Shown: positions 24,633 to 32,806, counted from the stretch's first letter. The stretch: 64,000 bases of DNA from Streptomyces sp. MA5143a (GCF_900290235.1 NZ_OLMK01000096.1:78983-142982), one strand, 5' to 3'. Numbers and translations are program-made. The notes: a model not told the origin generated them from the letters alone.

Positions 24633-24703
24633 GCGGGTGTAGTTTAATGGTAGAACATCAGCTTCCCAAGCTGAGAGCGCGAGTTCGATTCTCGTCACCC
24701 GCT
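24633..24703 (+). tRNA. tRNA-Gly (anticodon CCC)
   Basis: 71 bases. The acceptor stem GCGGGTG pairs with CACCCGC (24696-24702). D-loop GTTTAATGGTAGAAC, anticodon stem CAGC/GCTG with loop TTCCCAA (anticodon CCC), and T-loop GTTCGATTC. The discriminator T is followed by an encoded CCA (24704-24706). Its 3' 46 bases form the attL core of the integrated element, so the 3' part present now was brought in by the element and restores the gene. Confidence 0.95.
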
Positions 24704-24706
24704 CCA
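24661..24706 (+). repeat. attL: 46-bp direct repeat in the tRNA-Gly 3' half
   Basis: GCTTCCCAAGCTGAGAGCGC through CACCCGCTCCA is repeated without mismatch at 59801-59846. It spans from the anticodon arm to the CCA end, the usual target of tyrosine integrases of actinomycete elements. Confidence 0.92.
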
Positions 24707-24711
24707 TGATG

Positions 24712-24738
24712 AAACCCCAGGTCAACGGCCTGGGGTTT
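24712..24738. terminator. tRNA-Gly terminator hairpin
   Basis: AAACCCCAGG (24712-24721) and CCTGGGGTTT (24729-24738) pair around a 7-base loop, followed by a T-rich tract. It lies just inside the element, which thus supplies the terminator for the restored tRNA gene. Confidence 0.8.
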
Positions 24739-24968
24739 GTTTGTTGTCTAGACCAATTTGGGGGTTGCGTGCCCTCCGTGTGCCCTAAATCGAGGCCACG
24801 CACCCCTTTACCGGACCCTCGGGCGTCACTTTGCCCCCTCCAGCCCACGACCGTCTCAAATACCGAGACGCATTTCATGTGACCCGCGGCACAGGTCGAG
24901 CAAATGGCGACTAAGTCGCTTACGCAAAGGGCCACTTGCGCGGCGGTGGTATGGCCGGGCGATTCACA

Positions 24969-25715
24969 ATGCCCAGTATGGCCACCAGGTACGACCGTTC
25001 CCGAAGACGCCGAACGACAGCGCGCTGTGGTCGCCTCACGCAGAAGGGGACTCCGTGCAAGCTCCCGCAGGAGATCGGCAAGGGCTGTCGGCACCATGCC
25101 ACCCGAGCAGAGCGCGAAGCCGCCGCAGAGGAGGCGAGGGCTCGTGCCGAGAGCGCGAGGCAGCAGGCGGAACGGAAGCGACGGGCCGTTCTCGCTGTGG
25201 TCGCTCTCGTCACCGTGACCGTGTTCGCCGGCCTCGGTGTCGCCATCTGGAACGGATGGAAGGACGACGAGCATGAGGCCATGTGCCGGCCGCACCGGAC
25301 ACAGGCACTGGCCCTGAGCGACAAGGCCCGCGCCATCCGGATTCCCCTGGTGTTCGCCGGCGACCCGGACATCAGCATCCTGCAGCTCGGGACCGATTTC
25401 CCCGACGGCCTGGGGAGCCTCGACGCTACGCCCGCGACCGAGGTGGACATATCCAGCGCGTACTCCGAGAAGCGGACCCTGGCCGGACAGGCAGCACGTC
25501 TCGTTCTCGATCACCGAGAGTGCTTCGGTGACGATTTCATCGCCGCCGCTTCCCGGATAGAACAGGCGCCCCCCGAGGTCAGGCGGGTCGAGATGCCGTC
25601 GCCTGCTCACTGCGCCGACGGATGGCCGTCCACCTCAATCGGCCGACGAGGGGCCTGCTCACACCACGGCGGCGTGGTACCGGCACAGCCTTGGGCGACG
25701 CTGTTCTTCGACTGA
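24969..25715 (+). CDS. Membrane protein with Cys/His-rich N-terminus and DUF3761-like C-terminus
   Basis: About 248 residues; in-frame ATGs at 24969 and 24978 are both possible and no clear ribosome site decides. The N-terminal CGRLTQKGTPCKLP then GKGCRHH looks like a small metal-binding knuckle. A charged, probably coiled-coil helix follows (ATRAEREAAAEEARARAESA), then one membrane helix (AVLAVVALVTVTVFAGLGVA). The outer part ends in CADGWPSTSIGRRGACSHHG, the pattern of DUF3761. The first cargo gene inside attL. Function unknown. Confidence 0.65.
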   Translation: MPSMATRYDRSRRRRTTARCGRLTQKGTPCKLPQEIGKGCRHHATRAEREAAAEEARARAESARQQAERKRRAVLAVVALVTVTVFAGLGVAIWNGWKDDEHEAMCRPHRTQALALSDKARAIRIPLVFAGDPDISILQLGTDFPDGLGSLDATPATEVDISSAYSEKRTLAGQAARLVLDHRECFGDDFIAAASRIEQAPPEVRRVEMPSPAHCADGWPSTSIGRRGACSHHGGVVPAQPWATLFFD

Positions 25716-25774
25716 TCATGCACGGCAAGTCCCGCATCCAGAATCTCCGAGCGCGCAGGACTCCGACCGCGACC

Positions 25775-26254
25775 TTACGCAGGCGCCAGGTGTCCCAGCA
25801 CCTCACGAAGGGTCGTGCCTACGACCGGTCCTGCGACCGCCACCTGACGAAGGTCATCGACCTTCATGTAGCGGTAACTCTGGGGAGGGTGGAACGTCCC
25901 CGCAGCCCGCAATGCCCCGAGTGTCACCGGTTCGTCAAAGGAAACCGGTTCCTCCAGCGTCAGACCACTCGCCTGGGTCGCACCGTTCATGTAGGCGTCG
26001 TACTCGCGCCGGGTGATCCCCGTCTGGCTGCGGTGGACCGACCAGACCTCCTTGGGAGAGGCGACATGAACCGCGGCAATGCGCGCCATGCCCACCAAGG
26101 CCATGGTGGGCGCGGTCGCATAGAGCAGAACTCGGGTTCCGGGAGGGGCGGCGACGCGCTGGCGACGAACCTCCACCGTCTTGCTGCCGGCCAGGATCGC
26201 GGTAGCGAAGCGCGGGTGGACGGACAGCAGCATCGCGCGTTCCGGATCGTTCAC
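25775..26254 (-). CDS. ASCH-domain protein
   Basis: 159 residues from a GTG whose bases overlap the stop of the upstream gene (GTGA), so the two are translationally coupled. MLLSVHPRFATAILAGSKTV with EVRRQ is the classic ASCH opening (hot spot Lys/Glu/Arg), followed by TRVLLYATAPTMALVGMARI, a PUA-like beta-barrel core. ASCH domains bind RNA or modified nucleosides; one characterised branch (YqfB) removes the acetyl group of N4-acetylcytidine. The link to a GNAT enzyme upstream makes a modification/reversal or toxin/antitoxin pair an attractive guess, not shown. Confidence 0.8.
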   Translation of the reverse strand: MNDPERAMLLSVHPRFATAILAGSKTVEVRRQRVAAPPGTRVLLYATAPTMALVGMARIAAVHVASPKEVWSVHRSQTGITRREYDAYMNGATQASGLTLEEPVSFDEPVTLGALRAAGTFHPPQSYRYMKVDDLRQVAVAGPVVGTTLREVLGHLAPA

Positions 26255-28317
26255 GTCTTTCGGTGCCCCTCTTTGTAGACCGCCTGGAACAGCTCGTTGC
26301 TGATCTTCGACAGCGAGATCAGCGAGTTCGACGACCAAGGTAGTCCCAGCTCCCTGGCCAGCGAGGTCAATCGCCGAAGCGCCACCGGCTCGGGGAAGAT
26401 CTCGGTGTCCGAGAACCTCAGCGCCATGGCGTGGCCGGAGGTGTCAGCGGCTTCCTGCACCTCAGCCCGACCATATACGCCCAGGTGTTCGAATTTCGAG
26501 AAGAGGGCATCCGGTGTGTCGATGAGCACCTCGTCGAGACGCGAACTGCCCACCACCATTTGGCTTTCCACCGCGGACTTGCTCTCGCTGACATACCAGA
26601 GCAGCCGCGCAGGGACACTCTCCCCGCGATGGCCGGAAGAGCGGTAGTAGACGTGCTCCCGGCTGATTCCCAGGACGTCACTCCGCGGCACGAGCATGGC
26701 GGGAACATTGAACAGCTCGGTCGACCAGCGGGGCTTGATGGGCACCACGAAGGACGGCAACTCGGAGTCGATGACCTTCGCCGGCCACCACGTCCGCTCC
26801 ACTACAGCGGCCACCTCAGCCGACATTCCGGCCCGGAGCGCGGCCGTCTCCACGGTCAGCTCGCGGGCGAGTCCGCCAGCCACCGCCTCCACCTCGGCCG
26901 CCGTCCCGCACACATTCACCAGGAGAGCGACGAGCCTGCCGTCGTGCTCGAAGAACCCGTCATCCCCTGCCGCGGCTTTCGCCGCCTCGGAGGGATGGGG
27001 ATCGCTGATGCGGATGATCTCGGCACCGCAATCCCGCCCCAGCCGCTTGAGCAGGAAGAGAAGTTGCCTGGCCAGGGTCTCTTCCAACCGGTGGCCGGCC
27101 GTGCGGAGTACGGGCACGATCAGGGTTCGCCCGTCCAGGGCCCACGCGTACAGGGCAACGGGGTGGCCTTCTCCGTCGCGCAGCAGTTCGCGATGCCACG
27201 CAACCGCTCCCCCGTTCAAGGAGCGCAGGCGCTCAGCGAAGGTCGCCCCGTCGTCATGACCCGACTGATGAAAGAACGCGACCAATTCGTCCTCCGCGCC
27301 TGGCGCCATCTCGCTGGACCTGAACTCCGTTCCCATCAGATCGGCCGGGCGGTATACCTGGGCCTGCCGCAGCTCGTCCACGTGGAGAGTCACCGTGGCC
27401 GGTGAGACGACGCGAACCCGGGCGACCTCCCAAGCCACCTCGGCTACGCGGGTGAGCAACGGATCTCGCGTCGCAAGGACTTGTAGTCCGGCACACGACG
27501 TCTCGGCCACGTACTGAAGACAGCTCTGAAGCTCGGCGCCAACGGGCAGATCCGGCAGCGCCTGTGTGGCGGCATGGAGGAGTTCACGGCTTCTCTCCTC
27601 CACAGCAGCCGAGGCGGGTGAAAGCTTGCGCAGGCCGGTGAGCGCCGCCCGCTGGTGCTGCCGCTCTGCCGTATCCGTGAGGTCCCGGAGCGCATGGAAC
27701 AACTGCGGTGTGTAGGCGAGCTCGACCAGATCCGTCATCCAGCCTGCTTCAAGCGCGCGGGACTCCTCCGCGTCGGGCGCATCGGCGAGGCCACGCAGAT
27801 CGGCGAACACGCCATGGTCGACGGTCACCACCAAGAGCGCGTCGCTCTCCATATCCGTGAACAGGTCTGGATGGCCAAGGTCCAGCCACCACCCGTCAAG
27901 GATCTCGCCGTCACGGCCTCGCCCTTGGACCTCACCGTGAGGGACGAAGCCCAGACTCCTCCACATCCCACTGAGCTTGTAGTCCCGTCGGCACTTGGCC
28001 TTGATCCCGAGTCGTTGTGGATAGCGCTCCTTGATGCCCTCCACCAGCCGGCGTCCGATTCCTCGCCCACGCTGCTCCTCCGCCACGCACAGATGGGCGA
28101 GGCGTATGTGAGCGCTTCTCTTCGGTAGCCCGAACAGTGCGTAGCCGATCACCTCGTGCGCTTCGACGGCCACCAGAAGGCCGCCGTCCTCAGCTGCCTT
28201 CCGGTAGGCAGGCGGCGTCAGGAGACCGAGTGTCTTGGTGTAGCGATCGCCCAGGGTTATGGCCTTGTCGATCAGCTCGTCCTGCGCAGGCGAAACGGAC
28301 ACCAACTTGATCGCCAT
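26251..28317 (-). CDS. GNAT acetyltransferase - PIN-like - PUA/ASCH-like fusion protein
   Basis: 688 residues; GGGAGGGG precedes the ATG. Residues 1-150 are a GNAT domain (LAHLCVAEEQRGRGIGRRLV is the acetyl-CoA motif; then RRDYKLSGMWRSLGFVPHGE). Residues about 155-330 look PIN-like: LLVVTVDHGVF for the first acidic strand and AGLQVLATRDPLLTRVAEVA for the last acidic segment, then VRVVSPATV. A middle domain of unknown type follows (about 340-540). The C-terminal part (EHVYYRSSGHRGESVPARLL, WYVS) looks like a PUA/ASCH-type barrel. It is coupled by GTGA to the ASCH gene. The combination suggests action on RNA or tRNA. The fusion is visible; its activity is inference. Confidence 0.7.
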   Translation of the reverse strand: MAIKLVSVSPAQDELIDKAITLGDRYTKTLGLLTPPAYRKAAEDGGLLVAVEAHEVIGYALFGLPKRSAHIRLAHLCVAEEQRGRGIGRRLVEGIKERYPQRLGIKAKCRRDYKLSGMWRSLGFVPHGEVQGRGRDGEILDGWWLDLGHPDLFTDMESDALLVVTVDHGVFADLRGLADAPDAEESRALEAGWMTDLVELAYTPQLFHALRDLTDTAERQHQRAALTGLRKLSPASAAVEERSRELLHAATQALPDLPVGAELQSCLQYVAETSCAGLQVLATRDPLLTRVAEVAWEVARVRVVSPATVTLHVDELRQAQVYRPADLMGTEFRSSEMAPGAEDELVAFFHQSGHDDGATFAERLRSLNGGAVAWHRELLRDGEGHPVALYAWALDGRTLIVPVLRTAGHRLEETLARQLLFLLKRLGRDCGAEIIRISDPHPSEAAKAAAGDDGFFEHDGRLVALLVNVCGTAAEVEAVAGGLARELTVETAALRAGMSAEVAAVVERTWWPAKVIDSELPSFVVPIKPRWSTELFNVPAMLVPRSDVLGISREHVYYRSSGHRGESVPARLLWYVSESKSAVESQMVVGSSRLDEVLIDTPDALFSKFEHLGVYGRAEVQEAADTSGHAMALRFSDTEIFPEPVALRRLTSLARELGLPWSSNSLISLSKISNELFQAVYKEGHRKT

Positions 28318-28466
28318 TGCTTCCCCTCCCAGTTGGGCCAGGCGTAACCGACCGCAACTCCCCTGTCACTTACATACGTGGGAAAGCTGATCTCAATCAC
28401 GCGTCTCGCTCAAGGGGGCACGAGGGGCGCACGGTGCTGCGGGGGCTATCACCGCTCCACTACCGC

Positions 28467-28506
28467 GTTCGGACCCGGTCGACAGAACCGTCGGCCGGGT
28501 CCGAAC
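28467..28506. terminator. Hairpin terminator of the integrase operon
   Basis: GTTCGGACCCGG (28467-28478) and CCGGGTCCGAAC (28495-28506) are perfect 12-base arms around a 16-base loop, 13 bases past the integrase stop. Confidence 0.8.
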
Positions 28507-28518
28507 GCCGCGGCGTAC

Positions 28519-29670
28519 TCATGCCTGTTCGCCTCGCCTCTGCTCGCCAGCTGACTCGCGCAACTGCTGGCGTACCTCAGCGTCGATCCCCTGCGCCAGC
28601 CTCCGTTGGTGCTTCGCCGTCGAGTGCTGATAGATCAGCTGGGCCCGCTCCGAGGACTGGCCTGCGCGGACCATGAGGTCCTTCAGCTTGGCGCCGGTGT
28701 CGGCAGCCAGGGTGTTGCCGGTGTGGCGGAGGTCGTAGAAGCGGAAGTTGTCCGGCATGCCGACCTTGGCCCTCGCCATGCGCCACTTGCGGCCGAAGGT
28801 CGAGCGGCGGAACGGTGCGCCCTTCTCCCCGATGAAGAGGAGGCCGTCCAGCTCCTTCTCGGCGAACCACTGAAGGTGGCGACGCAGCTCCGGGAGCAGG
28901 AAGTCGGGCAGGTACACGGTGCGCTTGCCCGCCCGGGTCTTGGGGTCGCCGGTGACCCGTCGGCCGTTCGTCAGCTCCGGCGAAGCCTGTGTGACGCGCA
29001 GGGAGCATTCGTCGAGATCGACACTGTGACGGCGGAGTTCGGCCAGTTCCTCCGGGCGGAGGGAGGCGAAGGCGCCGAGCAGGACCATCAGGCGCCAGCG
29101 CGGTCCCATGGCGTCGGCCAGGTCGAAGACCTGGGCGATGGTGGCGGTGGGACGTTCGTCGGCCTCCTCCTTGCCTGCGCCCTTGATACGGCATGGGTTG
29201 TTGCGGAGTAGGTCGTCGTCGACTGCGGTCTGAAGGATGGCCTTCAGCAGGCGGTACGACTTGGCGACCGTGGTGGCGCCGGTCGCCTTCAGGCGCTCGG
29301 CGCGCCACGTGCGGACGAAGGGCGGGGCGATCTCGTCCAGGTCCTTGCCGCCGAACGTCGGCAGGATGTGGAGACGGAGCAGTCCGTCGTAGCGGTCGAC
29401 GGTGGTGGGAGCCAGGCCGCGTTCCTCCAGCCAACGGAGTGCGTACTTCTCGAAGTTGACCGCGCCGGCGTCCGGGTCGCGCCATGTGCTGCGCTCGATG
29501 TCCGCACGGACGAGGTTGAGCCAGTCCTGGGCATCAGACTTGGTCTCGAACATCTCCGGTGCCTTGTGCCGTTGACCGTCCGGTCCGAGGTAGCGGGCCT
29601 GCCATCGGCCGGAGGCGAGCTTGCGTACCGTGCCGAACTCGCGCCGCCTCTGCGGCTTGCGTGCCGCCAT
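28519..29670 (-). CDS. int: Tyrosine site-specific integrase
   Basis: 383 residues, full length. The N-terminal arm-binding region (EFGTVRKLASGRWQARYLGP) is followed by a SAM-like core-binding domain (LAPTTVDRYDGLLRLHILPT). The catalytic domain has ASLRPEELAELRR (first Arg), YDLRHTGNTLAADTGAKLKD (His/Arg) and SERAQLIYQHST (nucleophilic Tyr). It should catalyse integration and excision at the tRNA-Gly att site. Its start overlaps the excisionase stop by one base. It lies 3.8 kb from attL, an unusual distance, with three cargo genes between. Confidence 0.95.
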   Translation of the reverse strand: MAARKPQRRREFGTVRKLASGRWQARYLGPDGQRHKAPEMFETKSDAQDWLNLVRADIERSTWRDPDAGAVNFEKYALRWLEERGLAPTTVDRYDGLLRLHILPTFGGKDLDEIAPPFVRTWRAERLKATGATTVAKSYRLLKAILQTAVDDDLLRNNPCRIKGAGKEEADERPTATIAQVFDLADAMGPRWRLMVLLGAFASLRPEELAELRRHSVDLDECSLRVTQASPELTNGRRVTGDPKTRAGKRTVYLPDFLLPELRRHLQWFAEKELDGLLFIGEKGAPFRRSTFGRKWRMARAKVGMPDNFRFYDLRHTGNTLAADTGAKLKDLMVRAGQSSERAQLIYQHSTAKHQRRLAQGIDAEVRQQLRESAGEQRRGEQA

Positions 29671-29882
29671 CAGGCCGCCTTCCCGTAGCGGGCACGGATG
29701 CGCCGGACCGGCTCGACGGTGCGCGCCTCGACGTACTCGGTGATCGCGCTCTCGGGGATGCGGACCGGGCGGCCGAGCTTCACGTAGCGGATGCGGCGCT
29801 CGGCGATCAAGCGGCGGACGAAGCGCTCGCCCATGCCGAGCATTTCGCCGGCCTCGGCCACGGTCAGGAGGCGGTCAGCCAT
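29670..29882 (-). CDS. xis: Excisionase-type HTH protein
   Basis: 70 residues. MADRLLTVAEAGEMLGMGER then FVRRLIAERRIRYVKLGRPV and RIPESAITEYVEAR is the MerR-like winged-helix layout of recombination directionality factors. It should bind near attP and bias the integrase towards excision. Co-transcribed with int; stop and start overlap. Confidence 0.92.
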   Translation of the reverse strand: MADRLLTVAEAGEMLGMGERFVRRLIAERRIRYVKLGRPVRIPESAITEYVEARTVEPVRRIRARYGKAA

Positions 29883-30023
29883 TCGCGGTCACCTCCTGCG
29901 CGATGCAGACGGTGCGCCGGGAGCGCGGAAGGGCAGGGGGTATTGCGGGTCGGCGCAAGGGCGTTGGGTCCTTTACTCGGGGTGGTTGGGCGTGGCAGGC
30001 CGTTCGGCGGGCGTCGCCTGGAA

Positions 30024-30302
30024 CTACGTGGCGCGGATCCCGTGCAGGAGGGCCAGGGGCGAGACCCGGAGAGCCTGGGCGAGGGCGACGAGGTCGTCGA
30101 TGTCACAGCGGCGTTGGGCGCGTTCGATGCGGGACAGCATGGTGTTGGTCATCGGACGGCCGAGAGCGGTGACGCTGGCGGCGAGCTCGCGCTGGGCGAG
30201 GCCGCGTTCGGTGCGGAGTATTTCGATGGTGCGAGCGGTCCGTATTCCGGCCGGTCCGATTTCCAGGGATCGTGCTGCCATGGCTCCATTTGTAGCTTCC
30301 AT
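30024..30302 (-). CDS. XRE-family HTH regulator
   Basis: 92 residues (or 85 from an internal ATG at 30281). RTARTIEILRTERGLAQREL followed by AASVTALGRPMTNTMLSRIE and LVALAQALRVSPLALLHG is a clear lambda-repressor-like HTH. It sits upstream of xis/int on the same strand and divergent from the replication/mobilization genes, the usual place for the switch repressor of such an element. A candidate operator lies just before it. Confidence 0.88.
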   Translation of the reverse strand: MEATNGAMAARSLEIGPAGIRTARTIEILRTERGLAQRELAASVTALGRPMTNTMLSRIERAQRRCDIDDLVALAQALRVSPLALLHGIRAT

Positions 30303-30303
30303 T

Positions 30304-30324
30304 CGCCGGTTTGGTTAACCGGCG
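30304..30324. promoter_or_regulatory. Candidate operator of the XRE regulator; divergent 450-bp control region
   Basis: CGCCGGTT (30304-30311) and AACCGGCG (30317-30324) form an inverted repeat with a 5-base spacer, two bases upstream of the XRE start. The rest of 30325-30751 holds no gene. It contains two related boxes, GGGCTTATGGTT (about 30358) and GGGTTTATGGTT (about 30525), and another AACCGGCGATC near 30513, so it probably carries the promoters of the rightward genes. Confidence 0.45.
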
Positions 30325-30751
30325 ATCGTCGGCTATGTTGCGCCCGGCGAACGGGCTGGGCTTATGGTTCCGAGTATCCGGTTGGCGGTGCCTTCGCCAG
30401 CCCGATGACATGCTCTGACGTGGGGTGTTGTGTTGTAGCTTGCACTCTCAGCGGGAGTCAACGGGTTCCCGATGTGATGCTTCTGGCTTCACCTGACGGT
30501 GCATTATTTCGGCAACCGGCGATCCGGGTTTATGGTTTTGTTCCTGCCTCGCAGCACACGTTCGCCGTCAGCTGTCTGATTTCCCGGCGGAATGCTGGAC
30601 TTGTGCGGCATGGGTGTGGCTGTCTTGGCCATACGACGCCACCAGCCCTCCCCTGCGCCTTCGGACCGGGGCTGTGTGCACCCCCCTCCCTGTGCATCGC
30701 CCGACGAGGGCCGATCGCACCTCCCCGTCCTGACCTAGGAGCCGCCGCCCG

Positions 30752-31594
30752 ATGAGCTACGACGCCCGCGAATGGGTGTGGGACCACAGCCGCAGCAAGG
30801 GCACCGCCCGCATGGTCCTCGCCCTGATCGCCGACCGGTGCCGCGACCGGCACTGCGTCGCGTACGCGTCCGTGCCCACCCTCATGAAACGCGCCAACGC
30901 CTCCCGCTCCGCTGTGCGCGACGCCCTGGCGAAGCTGATCGCCAGCGGCGAGCTGGTGCAGCTCCCCGACCGCAAGGGGCCAAGGGGAGAGACGTACTAC
31001 TGCCTTCCAGTCGCCGCCAGGTTCCTCGCCGATGAGCCCCGAGAGGGGGACCGAAATCCGGCACCTCAGGGGGGTCGGATTCCGACCCTCGGGGGGCCTG
31101 AATCCGACCCTGCCGAGCCCTTCGAGGGGGGATCGGAATCCGACCCCGGGGAACGAAATCCGGCCCCCAGGGGGTACGAATTCCGACCCGAGGGGGGTGC
31201 AGATTCTGACCCCCAGAACTGTAGAGAACCGAAGGTGAACGGTAAGAGCAGCAGCAGCTCCCCACTCGTCTCCGCCACCGAGTGGCAGATCGACGACGAC
31301 GCCCGTGTCTGGCTGCAGCACCGCGGCCACCTTGACCGACTCGGCGAGCATGCCCTGCACGCCGCCGACGAGAAGTGGCGCACCTACCGGAGCTCGTGGG
31401 CGCCCCGCACCGCCGCCGCGTGGGCCGCCGACTGGCGCGCGTGGATCGCCCGGGAGCACACCCCCACCACTGGCCGCCCCAACCTCTACGCCCTGCCCGG
31501 CGGCACACCCACCCCGACCACCGGCATGACGCGCTCCGAGGCGCACATGGCCGCCCTGCTCGCCGCCCTCGACGAACCGACCGGAACGGAGTAA
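30752..31594 (+). CDS. Winged-helix protein, candidate replication initiator
   Basis: 280 residues. The N-terminal domain (KGTARMVLALIADRCRDRHC then YASVPTLMKRANASRSAVRD, ALAKLIASGELVQ) is a winged HTH like those of Rep and phage O-type initiators. Residues about 95-160 are a low-complexity Gly/Pro/Asp linker encoded by repeated DNA. The C-terminal domain is acidic and Trp-rich (DDDARVWLQHRG ... WAPRTAAAWAADWRAWIARE). The layout, with the repeats inside the gene, recalls the lambda O gene, which contains its own origin. Whether it starts replication of the excised element is inference; a plain regulator is the alternative. Confidence 0.65.
   Translation: MSYDAREWVWDHSRSKGTARMVLALIADRCRDRHCVAYASVPTLMKRANASRSAVRDALAKLIASGELVQLPDRKGPRGETYYCLPVAARFLADEPREGDRNPAPQGGRIPTLGGPESDPAEPFEGGSESDPGERNPAPRGYEFRPEGGADSDPQNCREPKVNGKSSSSSPLVSATEWQIDDDARVWLQHRGHLDRLGEHALHAADEKWRTYRSSWAPRTAAAWAADWRAWIAREHTPTTGRPNLYALPGGTPTPTTGMTRSEAHMAALLAALDEPTGTE
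31054..31212. repeat. Iteron-like repeats inside the winged-helix gene
   Basis: Seven copies of an 11-mer close to GAATCCGACCC start at 31054, 31078, 31100, 31136, 31156, 31179 and 31202. The copy at 31078 is part of a palindrome, GGGTCGGATTCCGACCC. Spacings of 24, 22, 36, 20, 23 and 23 bases are mostly not multiples of three, so the copies are read in different frames (IPT, ESDP, RPEG). What is conserved is therefore the DNA and not the peptide. Confidence 0.7.
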
Positions 31595-31601
31595 CCCGCC
31601 C

Positions 31602-32291
31602 TTGGACCGACGCGAAGTCGCCGCCGTCCTCGCCTACATCGGACGCCTCGACCCCCGCACCATCCGCACCGGCACGGGCGAGGCCCGTGACCAGATCGCC
31701 CAGTGGCAGGAGCTGCTCGCCGACGTACCCTTCGCCACCGACCACGGCTGGGACGTCCGCGAGGCGATACGGTCCCACGTCCTCGACTCGCCGTACCCGA
31801 TCCTGCCCGTGGACGTCGCCCGCCGATGGCGTGCCCACCGACGCGACCGCCTCGACCGGCACACCGACCCCACTCCAACTGCCGACCCCGACAATCCGGT
31901 CGCCTGGCGTGCCGAGCTGCTCCGTGCCCGGAACGCTGTCGCCGCCGGCATGGCCGCCCCGTCGACGCACCGGCAGATCACCAGCGATGGCCGGCCTCGC
32001 GACATCGAGGAGCGCCTGCGCGAGATCGGGTCATGCATCCCGCCGACCGTCCGCGCCGAACTGGCCCGCTACCGTCCGACCCGCGCTGCGCGCGAGGCCG
32101 CCGTCGCCGAGGGCGTCCCCGATGCGCTCGGTGTCCGGTGCGACTGGTGCCACGCCCCCGTGGGCTCCCCGTGCCGTCAACGCAGGGCGAGCCCTGACGG
32201 AGCCGCCCGGGGCAACGCTGTGCGTGCGACTCCCCACCCCTCGCGCGTCGACCTCGCCGCTGCCCGGATGGACCGACACCGAGTCGCGTGA
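31602..32291 (+). CDS. Element-borne protein with C-terminal zinc finger
   Basis: 229 residues from a TTG (MDRREVAAVLAYIGRLDPRT) eight bases past the winged-helix gene. The N-terminal helical region contains TGTGEARDQIAQWQELLADV. The C-terminal CDWCHAPVGSPCRQRR and later HPSRVDLAAARMDRH look like the CxxC/GxPC/HPxR zinc motif common in small proteins of streptomycete elements and phages. It is probably co-transcribed with the preceding gene and involved in replication or its control. Function unknown. Confidence 0.7.
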   Translation: MDRREVAAVLAYIGRLDPRTIRTGTGEARDQIAQWQELLADVPFATDHGWDVREAIRSHVLDSPYPILPVDVARRWRAHRRDRLDRHTDPTPTADPDNPVAWRAELLRARNAVAAGMAAPSTHRQITSDGRPRDIEERLREIGSCIPPTVRAELARYRPTRAAREAAVAEGVPDALGVRCDWCHAPVGSPCRQRRASPDGAARGNAVRATPHPSRVDLAAARMDRHRVA

Positions 32292-32378
32292 CGCGTCCCG
32301 GCTTCGCTTCTCGCGGCAGCTGCGTGCGGCTACGACCGTCGGTCCCGAACTGGTCGTACACGGTCCCGACGAGCACTT

Positions 32379-32657
32379 CGGGGACCGCGTCCCGGGGACC
32401 GTACCGACGGCTTCGGGGACCGGTCCCCTCTGAAACCGCAGCCCAGAGGGCCTTTCATCGCGGTCCCCGGAGCGTCCCCAGCAACGGGGACCGTCCTCGG
32501 AGTAGCCCCTTCGGTCTCCTCGGGGACCGGGACCGTGCAGTGGAAGCGGGACGGTCCCCGTGACGATGTGTCAGGGGGACCGTCCCCAATGCGCATCGTG
32601 TCGCGGTCCCCAAGCGTCCGGGGGACCGTGCCCCGCAGCGCTTTGGGGACCGTCCCC
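32379..32657. repeat. Cluster of GGGGACCG / CGGTCCCC repeats, candidate origin or partition site
   Basis: In 280 bases there are about twelve copies of GGGGACCG or its complement. They include the perfect palindromes GGGGACCGGTCCCC (32415-32428) and GGGGACCGTCCCC at 32575-32587 and 32645-32657. The 515-base gap 32292-32806 has no convincing gene. It lies between the putative initiator operon and mobC, the place expected for an origin, a partition site or a regulator array. Confidence 0.75.
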
Positions 32658-32806
32658 CTGCTCTCCTCGCAACGACAGCCCCGCCCTGACGGCGCCTACC
32701 GCAACCCCCACAGCCGTCGAATCGCCCTGGCCACTGGCCTCATCTGCCATCGCTCGGCGCCTCGGCAAGTCAGCCCCCGTATCAACCATGCCCCGGAGAA
32801 CCACAC

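Noticed and set aside
28450..28466. Possible third att-like site (ATCACCGCTCCAC) near the integrase end
   Set aside because: Only about a dozen bases resemble the tRNA end and the rest does not align.
31054..32657. CRISPR array
   Set aside because: The repeats are short, irregularly spaced, partly palindromic or in coding sequence, with no uniform spacers and no cas genes.
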